From Hevea brasiliensis (Eukaryota; Streptophyta; Magnoliopsida; Malpighiales; Euphorbiaceae), in contig NC_079509.1 of the NCBI RefSeq assembly GCF_030052815.1, positions 50,618,626-50,682,625 on the forward strand: a DNA stretch of 64,000 nucleotides, given 5' to 3'. This document shows, in pieces, positions 34,996-45,355 of the stretch. The notes beneath the pieces were generated by a model. It searched no databases, was not told where the DNA came from, and was given only the letters and a program-made list of their open reading frames with translations. Numbering within the stretch: position 1 is the first letter of the stretch; each line of letters opens with the position of its first letter. A program made the position numbers and the translations under genes.

Positions 34996-36433
34996 TTGTT
35001 GGCTCACTTTTCAGTGAGGCCAGACTTGAGGGATAGAGTTAGAGTTTCCCAGCACAGAGACCAACAATTGATGAAGATCATAGAAAGAGTACAGCAAGGT
35101 GAAGGTGGTGAGTTTGGGTTTGCCAATGATGGCGCCCTAGTGCAAGGTTCTAGGATATGTGTGCCCGATGTGGACAATCTCAGAAATGAAATCATGCAAG
35201 AGGCACACTACACACTTTACAGTGTCCATCCAGGTTCCACCAAGATGTACCATGATGTGAAAGATAGCTATTGGTGGAATGGCATGAAGAGAGACATCGC
35301 AGACTTTGTGTCCAAGTGCTTGACTTGTCAGAAGGTGAAGTTTGAACACCAGAGACCGTCAGGGAAGCTGCAAGAGCTCCGTATCCCAGAATGGAAGTGG
35401 GAAATGATCACTATGGATTTTGTGATTGGTTGCCTCGTACCACGCGAGGATATGATTCGATATGGGTAATTGTAGACCGCTTGACCAAATCGGCTCACTT
35501 CTTACCATAAAGACTACATACTGCGGCACAGTATGCCCGCTCTACATTCGAGAAATAGTCGATTGCATGGAGTTCGGCTTCCATAATATCCGGCAGAGGG
35601 CCCTGATTCACTTCTCGGTTTTGGAGAAAGTTGCGGGAGGCACTTGGCACACAATTGAACTTGATCTGACTTTCCACCCTCGAGCCAGACGGACGATCGA
35701 AAGGACAATCCAAACAACGGAAGACATGCTTCGCATGAGTGTCTTGGATTTTGGAGGTCAATGGGATGAGCACTAGCTTTGGTGGAGTTTGCCTACAACA
35801 ACGATTATCACTCCGGATAGGGATGGCACCCTATGAGGCATTGTATGGAAGAAAGTGTAGGTCTCTCTGTGTTGGTCAGATATGGGGGAAGCGAAGGTGC
35901 ATGATTTAGTCCTAGTGCTGTACACTTTGAGGTAGTTCCTTTAATCGAGAACGAGCGAGGACGGCTTTTCAAGAGAGAAGAGTTATGCAGACCCAGACGG
36001 AGGATGTGGAGTTTGCGATGGCGACTATGTATTCTGAAGGTATCTCCAATGAAGGAGTCATGAGATTCGGAAAGAAGGGCAAGTTGGCACCTCGGTATAT
36101 CGGACCTTTTGAGGTTCTTGATAGAGTTGGAGCCGTTGCCTACGGTTGGAGCTACCACCCAACCTTTCTCACGTTCATCCCGTGTTTCACATCTCCATGC
36201 TCAGAAATACATTCCCGATCCTTCTCATGTCTTTGCAAAGGATGCGATAGAGCTAAAGGAGAATTTGACATTTGAGGAGCAACACTGTAGCCATAGTGGA
36301 CTACCAAGTAAGGCAGCTAAGATCCAAGCAGATCCCTATGGTTAAGGTTTTGTGGAGGAGTCGATCGGTGGAAGAGTGCACTGGAGTCGAGCGGGACATG
36401 CGTAGCAAGTACCCTTACTTGTTCAATGTATAA
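34996..36433 (+). pseudogene. Gypsy element 1 integrase and chromodomain (broken)
   Basis: The zinc-binding region is intact: HYTLYSVHPGSTKMYHDV and CLTCQKVK. The catalytic core begins with WEMITMDFV and then breaks into frames near 35430-35980. The GPF/Y-type module RYIGPFEVLDRVG lies near 36095. The C-terminal chromodomain is readable in pieces near 36262-36430, with VLWRSRSV and a terminal SKYPYLFNV before TAA at 36431-36433. Chromodomains steer chromovirus integration toward modified histones. Confidence 0.88.
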
Positions 36434-36481
36434 TCATGTACTTTATTCGCTTGTGTAAAAATTCGAGGACGAATTTTCTGT

Positions 36482-36492
36482 AAGGGGAAGAA
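36482..36492 (+). other. Gypsy element 1 polypurine tract
   Basis: AAGGGGAAGAA directly before the 3' LTR start at 36493, the normal plus-strand priming site. Confidence 0.85.
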
Positions 36493-39067
36493 TGTAACAC
36501 CCCAAATTTTATTATTTATGAGTATTTTTGGTATTTTAATTTTATTTGAATTTTAGGAATTTTTTGAGATTTTTGGATTTTAAAATCGGGTTCGATTTTC
36601 AAAAATATAAACTTTGATGATTTTTAAAAATTAATTTAAAGACCACGTGACAAAACTAAAAATATATTTGGAGTCTACAAATTTTTCTGAGTTTTCTAGA
36701 ATTTTTTTCAGAATTTTTGGACCTCGTTTTCGATCCCAAGGCAGAGTAAAAATTCAAAATTTTGTATTTCGAATCGAACCGGTCGAATCGAACCGGACCG
36801 AATCTGACCGGTCGAATCGGACCGGTCTCTTCTCTTTCTTCCTCTTCCTCCCGCGACGCTCCCCTTCTCTCTCTTTTCTCTCCTCCTCTCCCTGCTTGCC
36901 ACCGCCTCCTGCGTCCTCCCCGCCGGCCGCCTCCACGGCCCAGCAATGGCCGCCCAGAGCAGCCGGAACGCCGCGCGAAGTCCCTGCGCCGCCGCTTCAG
37001 CCTTCCTCGGCCAACCGCCGATCCGGTCACCGATTGGACCTGGTCTTGTATCCAAAACCATCTACTCGGCGAGAGCTTTCCATAGACACCAAGAACGCCG
37101 AAATCCATCGAGCGGATTGTCCGATTTTAGCTCGGGAAGATTTTAGCCCATTTCGACTTTTGGGCTAAATTTCTCGAAAACCGTGAATCCCACGAGGAAA
37201 CCGAGGCCACCAGCACGCTCCATTCGTCGAGAGCTTCGCAACGACATAAATTTGAATTTTTCCGACACCGTTTTGGTGGGTCCCACGGAACCGCGGTGTA
37301 TTTTCGAGCATTAAATGAGCTTAGAAAATTCTGAAAATTTTATGTACTAACCCCGTGTAATGGGCTTCGTAGGTATCCTCGATTCGCGGAAATTCGACGA
37401 TTGATCAGTGCGCAAAATTCGGCGAACGGACCGTTCTGGAAAAGTCTCCGAATTGGGCCGAGGTTTTGGCTAGCCCCCCATTGTTAGACGTCCCGAGCGC
37501 GTTCCCGAAGTCGGAATCGGCAAAGGTAAACCCGAACCTTGTTTTTACGTAATTTTCTAGTGCTTAAATAGGATTAAAAATCCATAAAATATTCGTGGTA
37601 GCTTAGAAAATTACGATTCTTTTTGCAATAGCTTAGTAATATTGCTCAGGACCATGAGGCAAATTTTTATAATTTTTAGAGCTTGTTTGGACAGTTTTTG
37701 CAAAAATGATAAATAATAAGGACTAAATTGAAATTTTGAGTATTGTGATTGATGACTGATTTGATGGGCCCGGGAGGGGCTGTGTGATATGATTGAACTG
37801 TTGATATATGGATTGTGAATATAGAAGTGCGTTTTTAGCCCTTTTGCAGGTCGGGTAGGTCCTAGGTATAGGGGAGACTGCCGGATTTTCGGCACGACTT
37901 AGGACGTACTTGATATTTTTCTTTGTTGTATTGAGTCAAATTTATTAAATAGATGTAATGTAATTGTCAGGTGAGCCGGGACAGCCTTCTTCCTCCGCCC
38001 AGCCGCCACAGTAATTTGTCGTCAAGTCTGTGAGTAAAATATTAATTTTAAGCGTAATTTCGATATTATTATATGTTCGGCAAGATGCCCATGCATCACT
38101 TATATGCATATATTTATGTAGTTAAACTCTAGGCACGAATTATGTTGCATTGATAACTGTTAATGTGCCATGAGTGTTGTTGTGGTAATTTGGAGCAGTG
38201 TGCGTGCGTTGGCGTGCGTGTGATGTGGTGTGGACTATGGATAGGACGGGTAGACACTGCTTCAGTTATTCGCAGGGACCCGGTCATTCGGGGTAGACAC
38301 GGCTTGAGTTCTTCATTTGGGACCCCGATTTGGTATTTAAGTGGAAGTCCGAAGTGAGTTCTTATTGGCACAGTTGGTTTTAAGAGAGTGTATAGGGATC
38401 GGCTCCATATACTATGAATGATGTTACAGGTGTGTGAGTGCTCCAAATTACCTTTTGATGTTATGATGTGAAAATGTTGTGTATGTTGCATTTCACTCCA
38501 CAGTTGCATTAGTACTAGGCAGTTATAGAGATTATAGTTAAGATTGATATTTTACTCTGAGTCGAGCGCTCACTCTGTTCAAAAATTTTTACAGGCCACA
38601 GGAGGATATTTTGTTCTGGGTTAACCTGCTTTTCTACCTCGCAGGTTGTTTATCAATATTGTGTAATTTTAATTACTCCTAGAATTTCCGCATGTGTTAG
38701 CAGTATTTATTTGAATTTGATCTGTAATATTTTTATCATGTTGGACCTGTAAACTTAAATATGTTATGCATGTTGATGGATTGGATGAGGGAGCTGAGCT
38801 CCCATTTATTTTATGTTGATGAGTATGTGGAGGGTGAGCTGAGCTCCCCAATTGAGTATTTATTGTGTTTACAGGTCGGGTGAGTCAAAAACTCCCCGTT
38901 GGAAAGTCCATTTTATGGCCGGACTCTGTCCGTTTGTTTTCTTGAAATTGGGCCCAAATGGGCCTTAGAGTTGGGTTAATGAATAGTTAAGGCTTACTAC
39001 GGGTCTCGGGGGCTTTAGGCTGGCCCAGGTCCTAGTGTCGGTCCGGCCCATAGGTTGGGTCGTGACA
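36493..39067 (+). repeat. Gypsy element 1, 3' LTR (2575 bp)
   Basis: It is a direct copy of 28930-31530 with the same start and end. It is shorter mainly in the GC-rich block near 36830-37020 and has scattered substitutions and small indels, so the two LTRs have diverged since insertion. Confidence 0.94.
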
Positions 39068-39072
39068 TGCTA

Positions 39073-40889
39073 GAACTTAAGTTATTAATTTTATGTGTAG
39101 GTAATACATTTAAGATTTCACTTTTCCAAAATGAGAAAGGGGCAGAAACTTGTCACCTCCCCTAGTAGCTGTAGAAAAAAAAAATATATATATGTAGACA
39201 TGGAATACGATAAATTGATCAAAGGTATATAAGTTTTATTTTAGTTCTGGTTCAAGGTCTACCATAGGATAGGAATCGAATCGAAATTTTGGTACAGTTT
39301 CGATTTAATTCTTTATTGTTTTAATTCTGGTTAGGTGCAGTTCTTGATTTTTTAATTTCAGTACAATTCAATATGATTTCAATTTAGTTCTCACTTTTAG
39401 AAAAAAAATTTATATAATTATTTATATGAAAAAGCAAACTTGAATTAATATTTAAGTTTTGAAGTATGTTATTAATATATAATATATTATATAATATATT
39501 TTTTTAATTATTTTTAAATTATATAATATTAAACCGTAAGGTATATATATAATTTAAAATTAAATATATTATAATATAATGGCATAGATATATTATATAA
39601 TATACTTTTTAGCTATTTATTAATTATGTAATATATAATTATAGGATATAAATAAAATTATGAATTAAGCATATATAGAGTATAGTGATACAATTATAAT
39701 TAAGAATTATAAAATAATTTAATATATTTATAACTAAAATTATCAAAAAAAACTAGAGAAATGAAATATAATATTATATTGTATTTAATCCATAATTATA
39801 TATATATATATATATTGAAAATATATGTATAAATTTTATTTTTTATTCAGTTTCAGTTGGTTTTCGATTAAAAAATTAGAATTGAACCAAAATTTCAAAA
39901 TAAATTTGATTTGACATTGTTGTTTAATTCAATTCAAAGCTTTAAAAATCATGCACAACCTTAATTTACACTAATTTACAGGCAAAAGCATTATAAACTA
40001 ATTGTGACATGCATTTATTTTATTCGTCAAATGCATATTTTATTTTAAGATTATATGTTGGGTAACATTAAAAAATTACATATCGGTCTTTTTTAATAAA
40101 TTAATACTTTGATGTAGTATTAATATTAAATAAATAATTATTTTAACATTAAACTATTTGCACATGTTTTATAAATACAAATTTTAATTAATCTTTAAAA
40201 ATATTTAAATTCAATTAACTATGCAATCTTGATTTCGATTAGAAAGTAAAAAATCTAAATTGAATTAACATTTAATAAGGATATTACATGGAATATTAAG
40301 CTGTATTTTCGCTTTATTTTATTCATGATAGTGGCTGACCATTCAACTTTCAATTACATTGCGAGTTGTTATTTCTATATGTGGCAATATTTTTTTCTAT
40401 ACTAGTCGTTATACAGGCTTTCTCGTTGTCTTGTGTTTACCTTTACATTGTAGGTATCCTAGGAAAGTTGTAGGAATGGCTATTTGAGGCCATGAATTGG
40501 TATTAGTTGCTCTGTTCTCCTTGTTTTATCATCTCCTACGTATAATATTTTTTGAATTGATAAATTTGAAAACGTTTCCTCTAAGGACTTGATGCATTTG
40601 AAAAGGTCTTTCTAAATTTTATAGATTACTTCTCAAATTCCTTGTCTTTGGATCTCACCAATAAGATAATCTTATATGCTGGGTTTCCTTCTTGGAAATT
40701 TTGTTTATAGATCCTTTTATTGCAGACCCTTGATATCTTCTTTTTCTGGGCAGTCATATAATTAAATGCCTAGATTCTTGCTTCATCAGAATCCTCTAAT
40801 TCCATTACCATTATTACCTTGAGAAATCTAAGGCACCTAAGTAATACTCCATCGAAGCCTTTGCAATACAGTTTCCCTTCCGTCAATAA
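39073..40889. other. AT-rich intergenic DNA, no gene seen
   Basis: No convincing ORF. The 39230-39960 part has GAATCGAATCGAAATTTTGG-like sequence near one end and a roughly complementary GAATTGAACCAAAATTT near the other, separated by very AT-rich DNA. That pattern resembles small non-autonomous hAT-type elements, but no clean terminal repeat or target duplication was found. Confidence 0.5.
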
Positions 40890-41990
40890 AAAGCTTTAGG
40901 CTTGGATTTTAATGCAACAAGGCACCTTGCTGGAGGGAGACTCCAAGTACTCATTTTTGTAGACTTCTCCAGTCATCTGCAACAATAAGGTCAATATTAA
41001 ATGAATCAATTGGTATATATCTCTCTCTTTGATTGATAGATGCCTCCTTTTTCTCACAAGGATCATTTTGTATGTCAACTCCTCAGACATTCTCATTTTA
41101 GAAGCTATTTAAGCGAGTTCATTAACCTCCCAATTAGTCTCTCTTGGGACGTAAGTGAATGTTACTTTCTTGAAATCATCCAAAATTTGTACTGCTGCGG
41201 TAGAATAAGAGGTTAAAGAAAAACTTCCACACCTATACTCTCCTTTAACTTGCTTAATCACTAATTGGGAGCCTCCTATAATATGTATCTCTTTAGCTCT
41301 AAGTTCCCTGAGGATCTCAAAGCCAATTATCAACGCCTCATGTTCAGCTTGATTATTGGTGCACTCGAACTTCAAGTTGAAAGACGAAGCTGTCTTAGTT
41401 TCTTTGTAGAAGTGATTAAGATTCTTACAACGACTAATGTCTCTGTGCTAGATCCATCAAATTTGAGGATCCAAGGACCATCTCAACATTGTACATATGC
41501 AACTTTTTTGCTATTGGTTCCACCATTTGGAGTGGCGACATTCAAGTCCCTGAAATCAATACGGACTCAAAGCTTCCCATTATTTTTTTACTACTAGAAC
41601 AATGTTAGATAACCATTGGCTATACCTGGTGGGTTTGATTAAGCTTGCCTTGAAGAGTTTCTCATTCTCCTCTTTAACTTCCAAAACTACCTTATTAAAC
41701 CCTTCTTGGGGCTTAGCGACGAAGAATGAAATTTGGTCTTATAGGTAACTTGTGCTCCCTTAAGCTGCTTTCAATACTGACATCTCGTCACGATTCCATG
41801 CAAACAGTCTTTATACTTGTGCAATAAAGAAATGATTTTTTTTTTATGCCTTCATTCAACAGGGTACCCATGTAGGTGATTCCTAATTCCTTGGGAGTGT
41901 CGAGATTGACTTCCTCCAAAGGATCTTGAACTCTAATTTAGAAATCATCTAGTTTTGGTGGTGCTAGGTCTAGCTCATGAAACTAGATCT
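40890..41990 (-). pseudogene. Tat/Ogre-like gypsy pol fragment with an internal deletion
   Basis: On the - strand the right part encodes a reverse transcriptase start (KPTRYSQWLSNIV, then RIDFRDLN) near 41540-41670. Within about 15 residues this passes into an RNase H of the second (archaeal-like) type: WILKFDGSST, then ECTNNQAEHEALIIGFEIL, QLVIKQVKGEY and FTYVPRETNWEVNELA near 41109-41375. The palm and active site of the reverse transcriptase are missing, so a deletion of well over 1 kb is inferred. Two RNase H modules are a feature of Tat-lineage gypsy elements. Several stops are present and no LTRs were seen. Confidence 0.8.
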
Positions 41991-43039
41991 CTTCTAATTC
42001 CCCATGCTCTAGTTCTCTTCAAAAATGACATTAACTCCCCCAACTTCATTTGTCTCCTCTATCATCATCCTGTTAAAAAGTTGTTGCACTTTGACTTTGG
42101 CAATGGAATCAATCATCATCATCTGGCTCTGGTTCACGGGAGGAGGAATCGTATCCAGCCAACCCCTCCTAAGGTTTCGGTTCGGTTTAAGGATCGAAAC
42201 CATTGACCTGCTTTGTTCCTGAGTTTGACCCGAGCTAGTCTCAATCCAGTGCACGATCTAAATTGGACTGTGGCCAGGCCTAGTGACACCGAACAGCTAC
42301 CCAACGAGTAACAAAACCAGCCCACCACATGCCACTCGAATCTCTAATCAAGCCTCCACCAAAATCCCACTTGCGTAGAATAAATACAAAACTTACTTTC
42401 ATGGTTAATATACTTCACTTTTTTTTAAATATATATATATATATTTCCTATTTTTTTTTAATAATAATACTAAATCAGATGATATAGAATCTTTCTAATT
42501 TTTTCTGAATAAAAAAAAAACTTTCTATTATTTATAAAAGATATAGATTTTTTGAGTAATTAGTTAGTTTACATTAACCGCATTTGGATTGAATACAGCA
42601 TGGTTTATTAATATATCGTATCGTATGATATTATATTGTATAATATGGTTTTGTTTTGAACTTATTAGGGAAAATGGTGTGATATAGAATAGTATAGGAT
42701 ATTTTAATGACATTTTCTTGTTTAGCTAGATGATATGATATGATAAAATAAATATGAAAATTACTAAAATATTCTTATTATTGTTTTAAATACATAAATG
42801 GTTATGTTATAAAATGAAAATATAAAAATTTAAAACTAGCACAAACCATTGACTTGATAGTTTGAAAACTTATGGTAATTACAATCTAGGATCACTATTT
42901 TCAAAAATAATAAAACCAAATAAGGATCATAACCATACACTACAAAAATAAACAAAAAACCATGATAAACCATCATTCAAACAAGGGGGTAAATTACACC
43001 ATCCTAATGAATGGTTGAGATTAGTTACAAAGATAATAA
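41991..43039. other. Intergenic DNA, no gene seen
   Basis: Short overlapping ORFs near 41955-42330 do not resemble known proteins and overlap on both strands. A TA microsatellite lies at about 42428-42443. The rest is AT-rich. Confidence 0.55.
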
Positions 43040-45168
43040 TAGGCTAAATAGTAAAAAAAATGTCTAAAATTTACAAGTTTTGTCAATTATAATCAATTTA
43101 TTTGGTAATTTTTATCGTTCGTCATTGAACTTTACCCCGTGTTTCACTTCTGTTCCTGAACTTTGTTTTATCACTCAACAATACCTAAACTTTTATCTTA
43201 TCACACTAAAAATCCCTATCACCAGATTCCGGTGATAGCCCCGATTTGATGCTTACATGACTAATTACAGGCTGTCATTTAAAAAAAAAACTAAATAACA
43301 TCATGATATCTTTCTTTCTCTCTCCTCCATGTATCACTATATCACTCTATAAACTGGATCTAATGATTTGAAAGAGGAAGAAAAGGTTGAGACATCATAG
43401 CCATATCCTCACCTTTTCTTGAGAGGGGATTCAACAGAGGTTAGCCTAAAGAACAATAGCTGAGGATTCATCAATAATATCTGAAATTAGCGAAGGGAGC
43501 TCGAGAGAAAGGGTTCGACCAAGATGCTAGTGTAATATTGAAGGGGAGTTAGATACCTCGTGGTCTTCAGCTAACCCAAGAGACGCTTCTTGGATGTAGG
43601 AATTATGGGGCATGTATACTATATTTCATGAAATGATTTGTTGTGGGAAATGGGTTAGTATTGATTTGTAATTTTTTTTAATTACACAATCGCACTCTTC
43701 ACTGTCACAATATGCCAAAAAAAATTCAAGCTTTTTACCGATGTCTTCCAATGAATTTTCCTTTGTCGACACTGCCAATAGAGTTTTTTGGGTTTTATTT
43801 TGTCTTCTCTTTGCAGGTTCAAAGATGGATGAATTGAAGATAGATCTTAGGCATCGTGAAATTAAAGATAGAGCTTAGGTTTTGCAATTTCACTTTTTAA
43901 GGAAGAAGAAGATAACGATTGAAAGAGAGAGAGCTCTAACTTTTAATGCCCTTATTGTACCCGGCTGCATGGAGGAGAGAAAAAGTAAGACGTCCACTTG
44001 TGATATTATTTAGTTTTTATTTTTTAAATGATAGCATGTAATTAGCCACGTAAGCATTAAATCAGAGCTCTCACCAAGTGATGGGGATTTTTAGTGTGAT
44101 AAAATTAAAATTTAATTATTTTGAGTGATGAAATGAAGTTTAGGGACAAAAGTAGAACACGAGATAAAGTTCAAGTACGGGCGATAAAAATTACTCAATT
44201 TTTTTGATCAATTTTAGCCTAATTTAAAGCTTTTGTGTTAATGATAGCCCGGGTTCTAAATTGAGTAAAGTAAAGGTTGATGTGATGATTGATGTGAAAA
44301 TATATTAATTTTTTATACGTTGTTACTGACGTGACAACTGATGCGTCATGAACTTTTTTTTTTGTTATATTGTTGCTAACGTCACAAAAAATATTTTTAA
44401 TTTATATATTATTGCTAAAGTGATGTAACTTTAATAATAAAAAAAAGTAAAATTTTTCAATTTTTGTCAATAATAACCAATTTTATATGTTTATTTCATT
44501 TATAGCCAGTAAATTAATTTTAATCTAGCTTAGTCAAAAATTAATATGTTATTACTTCATACAATTATCAAAAATAAAATATTTATGTTATTTAATATAA
44601 TAAAAAATCAATTTTCTTTTTTTTCTCTCTTTTTTTGGTATTTATAAAATTTATTTATGAAAATAAATAAAATTTTTTATTTATTTAAAATTAAAAATTC
44701 ATGTAAAATATGTCAATAATAAATTTTGTTGCTAGGTGGGAGGGGAGAGACCAAGGGAGGTGGGTAGATGGTTGTATGTTATTGGATAACAGTGGGCGGA
44801 GGAAGAGAGGAAGAATGGGGGGGTAGGATATTTCTGAGGACTAAAAAAATATGAGAGAGAAAAAAATTATTTTTTATTATATTAAATAATATAAATATTT
44901 ATTATTATATTATGTAATAAAATATAAATTTTAATTAAATGAGGTTAAAATTAATAATTATTTATAAATAAAATAAATTTATAAAATTAATTATAATTAA
45001 AAAAAATTAATATTTTATTATTAAAATTATGTTACGAAAGTAATGACATATAAAAATTACTATTTTTGTCACCTAAATTGCGACATCAATTCATTTTATT
45101 CAATTTGGGATTCGAATTACAATTAATATAAAACTTACAAAGTTTGGGTTTACTTTTGCCATAGCCTA
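43040..45168. mobile_element. Outer long-inverted-repeat element, host of a nested element
   Basis: The left end TAGGCTAAATAGTAAAA and the reversed right end TAGGCTATGGCAAAAGTAAA are related, and the similarity continues through a CAAGTTTTGT block and, beyond the nested insertion, a TTCTAAATTGAGTAAAGT block paired with TCCCAAATTGAATAAAAT. This gives imperfect inverted repeats of over 100 bases. No coding sequence is visible. No clean target duplication was found, so the borders are good to a few bases only. The class could be MULE or foldback. Confidence 0.65.
43104..44194. mobile_element. Nested element with inverted repeats of about 230 bp (non-autonomous MULE-like)
   Basis: The left arm 43104-43333 and right arm 43966-44194 are inverted copies: both start GTAATTTTTATCG, then share CTTGAACTTTA/CATTGAACTTTA, TCACACTAAAAATCCC, TGCTTAC and TCTCTCCTCCATG landmarks in order. 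It is flanked by TCAATTTATTT and TCAATTTTTTT, a likely imperfect target duplication of 9-11 bases. Long arms plus a target duplication near 9 bases fit non-autonomous MULEs. The central 630 bases have no clear ORF; a captured gene fragment is possible but not shown. Confidence 0.8.
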
Positions 45169-45355
45169 AATCATAATTCTTCCACCATTGCAATACAATG
45201 CTTCTGGCGGTACTGTAGAAGTAGAACGCGCTCATCTTTCTGAGAAGCTTACCGGAAAGCTTAGGAAGATTAGCTCCGACAAGTCAATTTATATTTCCTG
45301 CTCAGTCCAGTAAAAGCAAGAAAACATTTTCCTGGAAAATAGAGAAGAAAAGAAG

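Larger units (their letters stand above)
28930..39067 (+). mobile_element. Ty3/gypsy chromovirus (Tekay/Del-like), element 1
   Basis: The element is bounded by a perfect 5-bp duplication TGCTA (28925-28929 and 39068-39072). LTRs are 28930-31530 and 36493-39067; both begin TGTAACACCCC and end GGGTCGTGACA. A primer site TGGTATCAGAGC and a purine tract are in place. Inside, gag, protease, reverse transcriptase, RNase H, integrase and a C-terminal chromodomain follow in gypsy order. Frameshifts and stops break gag and parts of pol. The insertion lies 215 bases after the synthetase stop codon. The chromodomain and long LTRs point to the Tekay/Del lineage; the lineage call is inference. Confidence 0.95.

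Noticed and set aside
39230..39960. A hAT-like small element in AT-rich DNA
   Set aside because: The ends look loosely complementary but no exact inverted repeat or 8-bp duplication could be found.
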